A DNA stretch of 64,000 nt, from contig CALKXJ010000013.1 in the NCBI GenBank assembly GCA_938003835.1, positions 203,850 through 267,849 on the forward strand, given 5' to 3'. A model generated the notes under the pieces. That model was not told the DNA's origin. It saw only the letters and a list, made by a program, of their open reading frames with translations, and ran no database searches. This stretch comes from an uncultured Bryobacteraceae bacterium (GTDB taxonomy: Bacteria; Acidobacteriota; Terriglobia; Bryobacterales; Bryobacteraceae). This document shows positions 48,984 to 58,229 of this stretch, in pieces. Numbering within the stretch: the stretch's first letter is position 1; each line of letters starts with the position of its first letter. The position numbers and the translations under genes are program-made.

Positions 48984-51476
48984 ATGAGGATCTCGAAGCT
49001 GTTTGCGTTAATCTGGCTGGCCGCGCTGGCGGCTGCCGCCGATTATCCCTCGGCGCGCGAGGGCGGCCGCTACATGCACAACTACTACATCCCCCCGGCG
49101 CCCTCGACGACGCCCTGGGCGCCCGCCTGGTCGCCCGATGGGACCTGGGTCGCCGTTGCCATGTACGGCTCGATCTGGCGCGTCGACCCGGAGACGGGGG
49201 AGGCCACCGAGCTCACCTACAACCGCAAGTATCACTCCTCGCCGGCCTTCTCGCCCGACGGCAAATGGCTCATCTACACCGCCGACGACGACGGCCGCAC
49301 CATCCAGCTCGAGGCGCTCGAGCTCGCCAGCGGCCGCACCCACGCGCTCACCTCGGACGATTTCATCTACCTCGATCCCGCCTTCTCGCCCGATGGCACG
49401 CGCCTGGTCTATGTCTCGACCCGACCCAACGGGCACTTCAATATCTTCGTCCGGCCGATCCGCGACGGGCAGTGGGCAGGCGAGGAGATCGCGCTCACGC
49501 GCGACAACGCCTACGAGCGCGACCGGCTCTACTTCGGCCGCTGGGACATGCACACGCAACCCGCCTGGACGCCCGACGGCCGCGAAATCGTCTTCGTCAC
49601 CAACCGGGGCGTACCCCTGGGGTCAGGTGACCTTTGGCGGATGCCGGCTGGCGCGAACGGCATCGACCGCGCGGTGCGCGTGCTCGAGGAGCAGACGCTC
49701 TACCGGACACGCCCCGACGTCTCGCCTGACGGCAAGCGGATCCTCTATAGTTCCACCGGCGGCGCGGCCGACCAGTTCAATCACCTCTACGTCATTCCCG
49801 TCACCGGCGGCTTCCCCTACAAGCTGACCTTCGGCGAGCACGACGACTTTCACCCGCGCTTTTCGCCCGACGGCGAGTGGATCGCCTTGATCAGCAACGA
49901 AGGCGGGCTGCCTCAGCTCACGCTGCTCGAAACCTATGGCGGCACGCGGAAGCGGATCCAGATCCGCCGGCGCAACTGGCGGCGGCCGATGGGGCGACTC
50001 GAAGTTCGCGTCGTCGACAACGCCACCGGAAAGCCCACGGCGGCACGCATCCACGGCGTGGCGCCGGACGGCAAGTTCTACGCGCCGGCCGACACTTACT
50101 CGCGGCTCGGCAACGCGCGCGTGCACAGTTTTCATACCCAGGGTGAGTACTCGGTCGAAGTTCCACCGGGAAGGATGCGCATCGATGCGGTCAAGGGCTT
50201 CGAGCACCTGCCCGCCTCGGCGGAGGTGGAAATCCGGGCGGGCGAGACGACGCAGGTCGTCCTGCGCCTGGAGCGGCCGGAGCGGCTCGTCTGGCGCGGC
50301 TGGCACAGCGGTTCGACGCACGTGCACATGAACTACGGCGGCAACCTGCGCAACACGCCGGGCAACCTGATCGAGATGGCGCGCGCCGAGGGTCTGGAGG
50401 TGGTGATGAACCAGGCGGCCAACAAGGACAATCGCGTGCTCGATTACCAGTACTTCGCCGGCGCTGCCGAGCATCCCGCCAGCACACCCGATGTCCAGCT
50501 ACACATGGGCCAGGAGTACCGGCCGCCCTTCTGGGGCCACACCTTCCTGCTCGGCCTGCGCGACCATTTCATTTCGCCGTTCACCACCGGCTACGAGCGC
50601 ACCGGCATCGAAAGCCTCTACCCGTCGAACACGGACATCTTCCGCAAGGCGAAGGCGCAGGGCGCCGTCACCGGTTACGTCCACGCCTTCTCGGGCGATA
50701 CCGATCCGCTCGAGGCGGGACTGGGCATCGCCAAGGCCTTCCCCGTCGATGCGGCGCTCGGCACGGTCGATTGCCTCGAGTGGTCTTCGGCCAACCGCTC
50801 GACGCACCTGGTCTGGCGGCATGCGCTCAACAACGACCTGCGCATCGTGCCTGTGGGGGGCGAGGATTCGATCTCGGATCTGCATTGGAGCAAGCTGATC
50901 GGCGCGGTGCGCACCTATGTCTACCTCGGCGGGCGGCCGCTCACCGTCCCCGCATGGCTCGAAGAGCTGCGCAACGGCCATGCCTTCATGAGCACCGGGC
51001 CTCTCGTCGATTTCAGGATCGACGGCAAGATCCCGGGCGAGGAGATCCGGCTCGGGCCCTCGGGCGGGGTGGTGACCATCGAGGCCCGGGTGGAATCGAT
51101 CGCTCCGCTCGCCCGCGTCGCGATCTACCGCAACGGCGAGGTCTTTCGCGAGATCAAGCCGGGCGAGCCGTTCCGCGAACAGGTGAAGGTCACCTCGAGC
51201 AGCTGGTTTTCCCTTTATGCCGAAGGCCCGCCCTCCCGGCTGCTCGACGCCGAGTATCCGCAGGCGGCCACCAACGCCATACGCGTCTACGTGGGCGACG
51301 GCAAGATTCGCAACCGCGCTTCGGCCGAGTACTTCATCCGTTGGATCGACCGGTTGCGCCAGATGGCCGACGCCTGGCCGTGGTGGCGTTCGGAGAAAGA
51401 GAAGGAGAAGGTTTTCGCGCAGATCGCCGAAGCGCGGCGCGTCTTCGAAAGGCTGGCGGCGGAGGCGGGCCGGTAA
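48984..51476 (+). CDS. TolB-like propeller fused to CehA/McbA family metallohydrolase, secreted
   Basis: Large exported protein (830 aa). RISKLFALIWLAALAAAADY is a signal peptide. Residues about 40-330 are a TolB/PD40-type propeller with repeats such as PAFSPDGKWLIYTADDD and PAFSPDGTRLVYVSTRP. Residues about 335-440 form a carboxypeptidase-like beta domain (RLEVRVVDNATGKPTAARIH). From about residue 440 a PHP-type CehA/McbA domain starts with RGWHSGSTHVHMNYGGNLRN, with GHTFLLGLRDHF, VTGYVHAFSGDTDPLEAGL and RIVPVGGEDSISDLHW. CehA/McbA relatives hydrolyse carbaryl and other esters or amides. The ATG is set by a GGAGGCGGGG SD. The architecture suggests a surface or periplasmic hydrolase recognising a polymer-bound ligand. 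Confidence 0.87.
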   Translation: MRISKLFALIWLAALAAAADYPSAREGGRYMHNYYIPPAPSTTPWAPAWSPDGTWVAVAMYGSIWRVDPETGEATELTYNRKYHSSPAFSPDGKWLIYTADDDGRTIQLEALELASGRTHALTSDDFIYLDPAFSPDGTRLVYVSTRPNGHFNIFVRPIRDGQWAGEEIALTRDNAYERDRLYFGRWDMHTQPAWTPDGREIVFVTNRGVPLGSGDLWRMPAGANGIDRAVRVLEEQTLYRTRPDVSPDGKRILYSSTGGAADQFNHLYVIPVTGGFPYKLTFGEHDDFHPRFSPDGEWIALISNEGGLPQLTLLETYGGTRKRIQIRRRNWRRPMGRLEVRVVDNATGKPTAARIHGVAPDGKFYAPADTYSRLGNARVHSFHTQGEYSVEVPPGRMRIDAVKGFEHLPASAEVEIRAGETTQVVLRLERPERLVWRGWHSGSTHVHMNYGGNLRNTPGNLIEMARAEGLEVVMNQAANKDNRVLDYQYFAGAAEHPASTPDVQLHMGQEYRPPFWGHTFLLGLRDHFISPFTTGYERTGIESLYPSNTDIFRKAKAQGAVTGYVHAFSGDTDPLEAGLGIAKAFPVDAALGTVDCLEWSSANRSTHLVWRHALNNDLRIVPVGGEDSISDLHWSKLIGAVRTYVYLGGRPLTVPAWLEELRNGHAFMSTGPLVDFRIDGKIPGEEIRLGPSGGVVTIEARVESIAPLARVAIYRNGEVFREIKPGEPFREQVKVTSSSWFSLYAEGPPSRLLDAEYPQAATNAIRVYVGDGKIRNRASAEYFIRWIDRLRQMADAWPWWRSEKEKEKVFAQIAEARRVFERLAAEAGR

Positions 51477-51491
51477 GCCGGCCGCGGCGCC

Positions 51492-52457
51492 TCAGGCCCG
51501 CAGGTAGGGCGCGACGCCGGCCCAGTGGTAGTCGATCTCGGCGATCGCCTCCGGCGTAGGATCGAAACCGCGGCGGCGCGAGCGCCAGGTCTTGAAGACG
51601 CCTCGCTTCCTCATCACGTAAAGCCGCGTGCCGGCCACCTGCTGCTCGCAGTTGAGCATCAGGAGCAACTTGCTGAAGATCTCGCGGGCCTGCTCGCGCC
51701 GGCCCGCATGCCAGGCGTCCCAGACGGCGACATAAAGATCGGCGTAGGGCGCTCCCGGCATCGTGCCGTCCATGCCGAGGCGCAGCTCGTAGGTGAGGCC
51801 GCGGCCGCCGCTGCCGCTGAAGATGCTGCGGATGACAGGCCGGTGCCGAGCGAGCTCCCGCATGCGGGCGATCACCGGCTCATGTTCCTCCTTGATGTAG
51901 CCCAGCCGGGGCTCTTCCCGCGCCAGCTCGACCAGCACCTTCACCGCCGGTTCGACGCCCTTGGGCCCGCCGGTGGTCTGGATGAAGACGGGGCGGGTGC
52001 TCGCGCGGGCGATGGCGCGGTAGTAGTCGCGGAAATCCTCGATCGAGCGCGCCTCGGTGGGCGGGATGGCGATCAGGGCGTCGGGCGCAAGCCGCTCGGC
52101 GACGCGCGTGTACTCGAGCGCTTCGGCGGTGTTCGGCCCCTGGACGCCCAGCACGAGCGCCGCCTTGCGGCCCCGGCAGGCCTTGGCCAGCACCTCCATG
52201 CCGCGCAGGCGCTCCTCCTTGGTGAGCTTGTCGTACTCGCTCGCCATCTGCGGCCAGACCATGCCGTGAACGCCGCAGCGGTCGAGGAAGTCGACCTCGC
52301 GCTCGAGATCCTCCCAGTCGACCTGGCCCGAATCGGTGTAGGGCGTGGCCATGATGATGAAGATGCCGCGCAGCGGTTTGGCCGGCACCCCGCTTTGGGA
52401 TGCGTGGCTTGCCGCCGCGGCGGCGCTGGCGGTGGCGAGAAAGCTTCGGCGGGTCAT
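51492..52457 (-). CDS. Tat-exported DapA-superfamily protein
   Basis: Member of the dihydrodipicolinate synthase superfamily (321 aa) with a twin-arginine leader [19 protein letters not shown], unusual for enzymes of this class. The Schiff-base Lys is retained in LGYIKEEHEPVI, but the position of the catalytic Tyr (YxNP) reads RPVFIQTTGGPKG, so lyase chemistry may be altered. The barrel begins RGIFIIMATPYTDSGQVDWE. Related exported copies appear in acidobacteria and planctomycetes with unknown function. It lies 15 bases from the stop of the convergent TolB-CehA gene. A long upstream frame was rejected in favour of the Tat start. Confidence 0.85.
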   Translation of the reverse strand: MTRRSFLATASAAAAASHASQSGVPAKPLRGIFIIMATPYTDSGQVDWEDLEREVDFLDRCGVHGMVWPQMASEYDKLTKEERLRGMEVLAKACRGRKAALVLGVQGPNTAEALEYTRVAERLAPDALIAIPPTEARSIEDFRDYYRAIARASTRPVFIQTTGGPKGVEPAVKVLVELAREEPRLGYIKEEHEPVIARMRELARHRPVIRSIFSGSGGRGLTYELRLGMDGTMPGAPYADLYVAVWDAWHAGRREQAREIFSKLLLMLNCEQQVAGTRLYVMRKRGVFKTWRSRRRGFDPTPEAIAEIDYHWAGVAPYLRA

Positions 52458-52563
52458 CGTTCGTCCGCGCCTCCCGGTTCGAACAGTCGCCGGTAATCTT
52501 ATCACGGCGGGTCGGGGACGCAGCCCGCGCGGCCGCGCATAGTACGATGGAATCGCAAGCCCG

Positions 52564-53364
52564 ATGAGGCGCTCTGTTTGTCTCGTGGCTCTCATGGCGG
52601 CCGGGCTGCCTGCGCTGGCGGGCAACCGGCTGCTGGTGACCGTCGTCGACCGCCGCAGCGGCGAGCCGGTCACCGATCTGAAGTGCGAGGAGTTCCGCGT
52701 CACCGTTGCCGGCGCTCCGAAGACGGTCGAGCAGTGCGAGTTCACCACCGGCATCGTCGACACCATGCTCCTGCTCGACTCCAGCCTCATCGGCAACATC
52801 GTCAGCCCGCTCGCTTTCGATCTGATCAAGCAGCTCGGCGAAAAGGAGCAGATGGCGATCGTGGCGTACCATTCCTCGGCCGAGCTGATCCAGGACTTCA
52901 CGTCGAGCCAGGAGAGGCTCAGAAGCGCCGTCGAGCAGGTGCAGTTCGGCAACGCCCCGCGCCTGCTCGATGCCCTCTACGCGGCCATCCGGGAGGGCTT
53001 CACCGGCGCCAGCTACCGCCGCGTGATTCTGCTGTTGACGAGCGGCGTCGACGGCCCGAGCACCGTCTCCGAAAAGGAGGTCACCCGTCTGGCCCGCCGC
53101 CAGGGCGTCTCGATCTATCCGGTCTACGTCATGGGCTACGGCCGCTCGCTGATGGAACGGCTGGCAGCCCAGACCGGCGGTGCCTCGTTCAATCTGCGCG
53201 ACATGGGTGAGCGGATGCGCGGCTCACCCGCCGAGCGCATCTTCCAGGTCGTCCGCGGCCACTACATCCTCACGCTGCCGGGCCGGCTGCCCCTGGGCGA
53301 TGACTTCAAGGTCGAGGTGACGCGCAAGCAGCGCCTGCTGGTCTCCGCGCTTCCGCTCGAGTGA
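52564..53364 (+). CDS. VWA domain protein (acidobacterial VWFA-related type), secreted
   Basis: Exported von Willebrand factor A-like protein (266 aa). RRSVCLVALMAAGLPALAGN is a signal peptide. An N-terminal beta segment (LLVTVVDRRSGEPVTDLKCE) resembles the domain preceding VWA in acidobacterial proteins. MIDAS motif is partial: TMLLLDSSLIGNIVSPLA has Asp and one Ser but not the full DxSxS. LLLTSGVDGPSTVSEKEVTRL is the last VWA strand region. The protein probably binds other proteins outside the membrane. Its stop overlaps the GTG of the glycosyltransferase gene by four bases, suggesting a joint envelope function. Confidence 0.86.
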   Translation: MRRSVCLVALMAAGLPALAGNRLLVTVVDRRSGEPVTDLKCEEFRVTVAGAPKTVEQCEFTTGIVDTMLLLDSSLIGNIVSPLAFDLIKQLGEKEQMAIVAYHSSAELIQDFTSSQERLRSAVEQVQFGNAPRLLDALYAAIREGFTGASYRRVILLLTSGVDGPSTVSEKEVTRLARRQGVSIYPVYVMGYGRSLMERLAAQTGGASFNLRDMGERMRGSPAERIFQVVRGHYILTLPGRLPLGDDFKVEVTRKQRLLVSALPLE

Positions 53365-54980
53365 ATCTCGCCCGGCTGCGACAATTCGAAACCCGTCTTT
53401 CCCACCGGCTGGACTGGGCCGCGGCGGGATTGCTGCTCGCCGCCTTCGTCCTCCGCCTGCGCCTCGCCGCCGAGAGCTACCTGAATCCGGATGAGGCGTG
53501 GGTGAGCCTGCTCGCCGTGCCTGGCTCGATCGGCGAGCTCTACGCGCAGGCCGCCCGCACGGCGCACCCGCCGCTGCTGGTCTTCCTGATTCACGTTGTC
53601 AAACGGGTGAGCGATGCCGAGCTTGCTCTGCGCCTGATGCCAGTCCTCGCCGGCGTGGTCTTTCCGTGGCTCGTCTATCGCTGGCTGGGGCGCCTGGGGA
53701 GCCGCACGGCGGGCTTTCTTGCCCTCGCCTTGCTCGCCTTTTCGCCGGCGCTCACCGCATTGAGCGCCCAGGTGCGCGGCTACACCTTGTTCGTCGCCTT
53801 CGTCGCCGCGGCTCTGTACGCGCTCGAGCGCGCCGTGGCCGAGGATTCGCCGGCCTGGATGGGCGCTTTCACCGGGGCGCTCTATCTGGCCGTGCTCACC
53901 GAATATTCGGCGGCGATGTTCACGCTTGCGGCCGCGCTTTACGTGATATGGCAAGGCCGGTCGCGGCGCTTGGGGCGCAGGACCTGGCTGGTATGGCTCG
54001 CCGGGCAGGCGGGCGCCGGCCTCATCTACGCCGGACTGCTCTGGAGCCAGGTCCTGCCGCGGCTCGAGCGGGCGCGCACCAGCGGGGAGTTTGAGATCTG
54101 GCTGGAGCCGCTGTTTCCCCGCGCGGGCGAGCACCCTTTGCGCGTGCTCGCTGAGGGTGCGCTGGCGCAACTTCGCTATCTGTTGATCAGTGATTGGGCG
54201 CCGGTTGCCGCCTTGCTCTGGCTGGCCGGCCTCGTGCTGGTTGCCCGGCGGGCGCGGGCGCTTCTGGTGCTGTTTGCCGGGCCGGTATTGCTCATGTGGA
54301 TGGCGGCGCTCGCGCGCCTGCACCCCTACGGCGGCTCGCGCCATGCGGTCCTGCTGGCTTTGTCCCTGGCGGCGGGCATCGCTGTGGCGGCGGACCGCGC
54401 CCTGGGATCACGACCGGCTCTGGTGGCGCTGCTTGCGCTCGCGTTCGCTTTCACGGCCGGCAACCCCTCGTTGGCGCGCGCCCGGCTGGACATGCCGGCC
54501 GAAAGCCAACAGAAGCGCCATCTCGAGTCGGCGCTCGCGTTTCTCGGCCAGACGTTGCCGCCAGACGCCGTGCTGCTCGCTGATGTAGAGACCCGTCAGA
54601 TCCTGGGGCATTACCTGGCCGGGCGCGAGTGGCTGCCCGAAACTCGCCACCTGCCTTCGGAAGAGCAGATCGGCCCCCTGCGCGTGTTTGCCACGCGGTG
54701 GGCTTATGCGAACGTAGGGGAGCTGGTTGCGGACTTGGAGCTTTTCCGCGGGCGTTACCATCCCCCGCCGGGCGAGCTCGTCCGGGTCATGGACGCGGGT
54801 TTTACGAGCGCCCTCAGCCAGGTCCCGGAGGGGGAGTTATCCAAACTCTGGGGTGGCGCCCGAATTCACCGCTTCGGCGGAGGGATTCTCGTTCTCGAGG
54901 TTAGACCTCAGCCGGCCCCTCCTGCGGAGTCCGGCGACGGGCCGCCCGAGGAGATCCCGTTCTCACCGGCCCAGAGGTAG
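53361..54980 (+). CDS. GT39/ArnT-like membrane glycosyltransferase (GT-C fold)
   Basis: Polytopic GT-C glycosyltransferase (539 aa, about 10-11 hydrophobic segments). The first extracytoplasmic loop has the catalytic-type acidic motif in SYLNPDEAWVSLLAVPGS, and ARTAHPPLLVFLIHVVKRV resembles the PMT family second loop. LSPALTALSAQVRGYTLFV is typical of the dolichol/undecaprenyl-phosphate-sugar mannosyltransferase group. The C-terminal 170 residues are soluble and periplasmic (LGHYLAGREW, then RVFATRWAYANVGELVADLE). It is coupled to the VWA gene and its last 73 bases overlap the convergent winged-helix gene. Acceptor unknown: protein, lipid or glycan. Confidence 0.85.
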   Translation: MNLARLRQFETRLSHRLDWAAAGLLLAAFVLRLRLAAESYLNPDEAWVSLLAVPGSIGELYAQAARTAHPPLLVFLIHVVKRVSDAELALRLMPVLAGVVFPWLVYRWLGRLGSRTAGFLALALLAFSPALTALSAQVRGYTLFVAFVAAALYALERAVAEDSPAWMGAFTGALYLAVLTEYSAAMFTLAAALYVIWQGRSRRLGRRTWLVWLAGQAGAGLIYAGLLWSQVLPRLERARTSGEFEIWLEPLFPRAGEHPLRVLAEGALAQLRYLLISDWAPVAALLWLAGLVLVARRARALLVLFAGPVLLMWMAALARLHPYGGSRHAVLLALSLAAGIAVAADRALGSRPALVALLALAFAFTAGNPSLARARLDMPAESQQKRHLESALAFLGQTLPPDAVLLADVETRQILGHYLAGREWLPETRHLPSEEQIGPLRVFATRWAYANVGELVADLELFRGRYHPPPGELVRVMDAGFTSALSQVPEGELSKLWGGARIHRFGGGILVLEVRPQPAPPAESGDGPPEEIPFSPAQR

Positions 54981-55246
54981 CCCCCGCGAAAGACCGTGAG
55001 GATCTTCGCCCCTTCGACCGGCCCGAGCTTGCGGCGCAGCCGCTGCACGTGCACGTCGAGCGTCCGGCTCTTGACCCCGTCGCGGTAGCCCCAAACGTTC
55101 TGAAGCAATTGCTCGCGCGAAAGGCACTTGCCGGCATTTTCGCGCAGATATTGCAACAAATCCCTTTCTTTCCTGGTCAGATGCGGTTTTCCGGCGCTGT
55201 TTGCGGGCGCCGAGAGGACAGGCGGTCCACCCACCAAAAGACCCAT
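54908..55246 (-). CDS. Orphan OmpR/PhoB-type winged-helix protein lacking a receiver domain
   Basis: A 112-residue DNA-binding protein. HLTRKERDLLQYLRENAGKC and LSREQLLQNVWGYRDGVKSR, then TLDVHVQRLRRKLGPVEGAK and FRGGYLWAGENG form a full Trans_reg_C winged helix. A response-regulator receiver domain is absent, and an in-frame stop codon (TAA, 55262-55264 on the reverse strand) lies just upstream of the start, so no longer product is possible. The end overlaps the glycosyltransferase gene by 73 bp. TATAAA (55283-55278, reverse) is a -10 candidate, and a perfect inverted repeat lies further upstream. It could be a constitutive regulator or a decayed response regulator. Confidence 0.82.
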   Translation of the reverse strand: MGLLVGGPPVLSAPANSAGKPHLTRKERDLLQYLRENAGKCLSREQLLQNVWGYRDGVKSRTLDVHVQRLRRKLGPVEGAKILTVFRGGYLWAGENGISSGGPSPDSAGGAG

Positions 55247-55305
55247 CCAGACTAGCCTCCCTTACCTCCGATTCTGCTTTATAGCCGTCATCGCCGGCAA
55301 CTCCT

Positions 55306-55337
55306 CCGGGTGACAGGGGCGAATGGATGTCACCCGG
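55306..55337. promoter_or_regulatory. Perfect 10-bp inverted repeat upstream of the orphan winged-helix gene
   Basis: CCGGGTGACA (55306-55315) and TGTCACCCGG (55328-55337) are perfect inverted copies with a 12-nt spacer. The repeat lies 60 bp before the winged-helix start and just upstream of its candidate -10 box, so it may be an operator. It is also 76 bases after the stop of the frameshifted gene on the same strand, so a terminator hairpin is the alternative; no T-run follows. Confidence 0.5.
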
Positions 55338-55413
55338 GCTGGATCGTAAGATGCGGGCGCGAGCGTTCGTGTGACAAAAAGTCGATCCGGCCTCGGGCGA
55401 TTCGCCTGGCCGG

Positions 55414-56914
55414 CTACCGGGCACTGAACCGCAGGATGTGCGAGGAAAACTTGAATTCGCCCACCCAGAGGTTCCTGCCACCCCAGGCTAGTGAGCCGGG
55501 CATGACGAGCTTGGTGCGGCTGAGCCCGGCCCGGGCGTCGCTCGGATCAGCCGCGCCCAGGTAGGTGTCGGGGAACCTGCCGCCGAGGGCATCTTCCACG
55601 CGGTTCCACGCCACGACGCGGTTGTTTCCCCGGTCGGCCACGAAGAAGTGGCCGCCGGCGGCGAGTGCGTCACCCGGCAGGTTCAATCGTCCGAATCCCC
55701 CGATCCGAATCGGCCGGCTGTCCCAGTCGAGCCTGTCCACCCGCCAGACCAGCACCTCGCCGCCCTCGAAGGGGGCGGCGGCCAGGTAGTTTCCGTCACT
55801 TGAAATGCAGCCGGGATTTGCCATCTCGAGCGCGAGTTTCGGCCGGCTCTCCGGGCCGGGAATTCCGTCCCAGACCCAGATGCGGTTGGCCTGCCGGTCA
55901 GCCAGATAGAGATGCCTTGCATCCATGGCCACGCCGGTCAGTTCCTCGAACTCGACGTCCCCGATCCGGCCTGTGAGGGCCTCCTGCGGAGGCTCCCCGT
56001 TCAGGGGCAAGCTGTGCCAGAGATATACCGTCCGCCGACCCGCCAGCACCAACTTCGAGCCGTGAAGGGCGTTGTCCCATGGCACCTCTCCGAGATGGAC
56101 CACCGCGTCAGGTGGGACGCCGCTCTCGGCAGGCAAAACGCGCCAGACAAACAGCTTCCGGTCGAAGTCCGAAGAGGCGAACAGGCTGGCGCCGTTGGTG
56201 GCCAGTGCGGGGTCGGCCACGCCGAGCGAGCCGGGCCCGGCAGAAGGCGCCGGCACGCGATCGCCCTCCTCGGCCTGCCACCTCCTGCCATCCGCCCGTG
56301 AACGCGCTCCGGATCCGCCTATGGGCGCCGGCACGCGGATCTGGGTTCACGTGGAAGAACGTCCGCCAGCCGCCCAGTTCGAGCACCGTGCCATCCGGAG
56401 TGAAGCTGAGCCCGTCCCTGGAAGTGCAGCGCAGCAGCCGCGGTCCGAGCGAAACCAGCATCACCCACTCGTCAGGCGTTTCGAAGACATCGGGGGCGGT
56501 CGCGTTCGGGTAGCGCGGGTCGCGAAACACTTCCCCCCGCGGCTCCCAGTCGAGCCCGTCCTTGGAGGCATACGCGGCGATGGCCCCGTCGAGGCGCGCT
56601 TTGACGTAGGCGCGGTGGCTGCCATCGGCGAGGCGCACCACGTTCGGGTCCACCCCGCGCAGATTGATCTCGACGCGCCGCCAGGACCCGTCGGCGTCCT
56701 GCTCCATCGCGCCGATCCGCTCGCGCGCGCCGCTTGCGTCCACGAAGAGAACGGTCGGGCGTCCTTCGGGATTGAGGAACAGCTCGGGCACGGAGGCCTT
56801 CTCCGCGAGGATAGGCGGCTCGAGCGTCCAATTCAGCCCGTCGCCCGAAGTGGCGAGCAGGACGCGATGATTCGATGGACCGTCCTGAGCCACGGCGGGC
56901 AGAGCGGCAAGCAC
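55414..56914 (-). pseudogene. Frameshifted two-propeller secreted protein (BNR-like + NHL-like)
   Basis: Two open frames on the reverse strand look like one gene of about 500 codons broken by a one-base shift. The upstream part (56914 to about 56290) has a signal-like LAALPAVAQ and Asp-box-like ATSGDGLNWTLEP, ASKDGLDWEPRG, TSRDGLSFTPDG. The downstream part (about 56285 to 55414) reads LFVWRVLPAESGVPPDAVVH and HLYLADRQANRIWVWDGIPG, then HFFVADRGNNRVVAWNRVED, NHL-like repeats. Beyond the crossing point each frame turns into Arg-rich non-family text. The crossing lies near the direct repeat GGCAGG-AGGT-GGCAGG. The total of 1501 bases is 500 codons plus one base. Sequencing error and true decay cannot be separated here. 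The initiator is uncertain (GTG at 56914). Confidence 0.65.
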
Positions 56915-57038
56915 CAGCGCGGCCAGGAGCCGCGGCTCGAGCGAGCTTCCGCGGAGCTTCTGCGTCGGTTGCTCCCCGTAGCCAGTCTATGCGCCGGTCC
57001 TCCTCGAAGGGCGAGGCGGGCGCCGTGCCACAATTGAA

Positions 57039-58229
57039 GTGATTGCGATTGTGAACGCAACGTCAGTAGCAGAAGCGGCGGCAGCGCGCCGGATCACCGC
57101 CAGAGGCAGCGTCGCCGTACTGGTCCTGCTATCGCTGGGACATTTCTTCGTGGACCTGTATTCGGGGGCGCTGGGCGCCCTCCAGCCGGCCCTGGTCAAG
57201 CGCCTCGGGCTGTCTCTGACCCAGGCGGGCATCCTCGGTGGGCTTTTCGTCTTTTCCTCCTCCGTCATGCAGCCGCTCTACGGCTTCCTCTCGGACCGCT
57301 ATCACACGAAGCTCTTCGCCGCGCTGGCGCCCGCGGTGGCGGGCATCGGCATCTCCTCGCTGGGCTTGGCGCCGGGCTACGCCTGGCTCATCGTATTCGC
57401 AGCGGTCGGCGGCGCCGGCGTGGCCGCCTTCCATCCCCAGGCGTCGGCGGCTGTGGCCGCCGCCTCGAGCCTCCGCCGTGGCGCCTGGATGGCGGTCTTC
57501 ATCAGCGCCGGGACGCTCGGTTTCGCCCTCGGTCCCATCTACTTCTCGGTTGTGGTCGCGCGGCTCGGGCTGGACGGCGCCTGGTGGGCTGCCGTTCCAG
57601 GCGTGCTGGTGACACTGTTTCTTCTCGCGCAACTGCCCGCGCCCGCCGGCGCCGTGCGCCACCGCGGCTTCGACTGGGCGCCGCTCGCCGCCGTCTGGAA
57701 GCCGCTCACCATCCTTTACTTGCTCGTCTTCATCCGCTCGATCGTGCAGGTGACGTTCGCGCAGTTTCTGCCGCTGTACCTGACGCTCGAGCGCGGCTTC
57801 AGTTACGCCGCCGCAAGCTACGCCCTGACCGTCTATCTTGCCGCGGGCGCCCTCGGTGGCTTCATCGGCGGGCACCTGGCCGACCGCTGGGGCGGCAAGC
57901 GGGTGATTCTGTTTTCGATGGTCGGCTCGCTGCCGTTCCTGCTGATCTTCTTCCTCGCCGGCGGCGTCACGGCCATGCTCGGGCTGGCCCTCGGCGGCCT
58001 GATCCTGCTGTTTACCATTCCCGTGAATGTCGTGATGGCCCAGGAACTGGTGCCGGCACAGGCGGGCACGGTCTCCTCTCTGATGATGGGCTTTGCCTGG
58101 GGGATGGCCGGCCTGCTCTTCATCCCACTGGTCGGTCGCGCCTCGGACATTTTCTCCATGCACTCCGTGCTGATGGCGCTTCTGGCCTTCCCCCTGGCGG
58201 GCTTTCTGCTCGCCCTGAAACTCAAGTGA
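57039..58229 (+). CDS. MFS transporter, FSR (fosmidomycin resistance)-like
   Basis: Twelve-segment major-facilitator efflux protein (396 aa) of the FSR group. [20 protein letters not shown] is the N-terminal family signature, [20 protein letters not shown] holds the loop 2-3 motif, [12 protein letters not shown] is a conserved FSR block, [20 protein letters not shown] the loop 8-9 motif. GTG is taken as start; another GTG four codons later is possible. The stop overlaps the queC start by four bases, so it may be co-expressed with queuosine-precursor genes. Export substrate unknown. Confidence 0.9.
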   Translation: MIAIVNATSVAEAAAARRITARGSVAVLVLLSLGHFFVDLYSGALGALQPALVKRLGLSLTQAGILGGLFVFSSSVMQPLYGFLSDRYHTKLFAALAPAVAGIGISSLGLAPGYAWLIVFAAVGGAGVAAFHPQASAAVAAASSLRRGAWMAVFISAGTLGFALGPIYFSVVVARLGLDGAWWAAVPGVLVTLFLLAQLPAPAGAVRHRGFDWAPLAAVWKPLTILYLLVFIRSIVQVTFAQFLPLYLTLERGFSYAAASYALTVYLAAGALGGFIGGHLADRWGGKRVILFSMVGSLPFLLIFFLAGGVTAMLGLALGGLILLFTIPVNVVMAQELVPAQAGTVSSLMMGFAWGMAGLLFIPLVGRASDIFSMHSVLMALLAFPLAGFLLALKLK

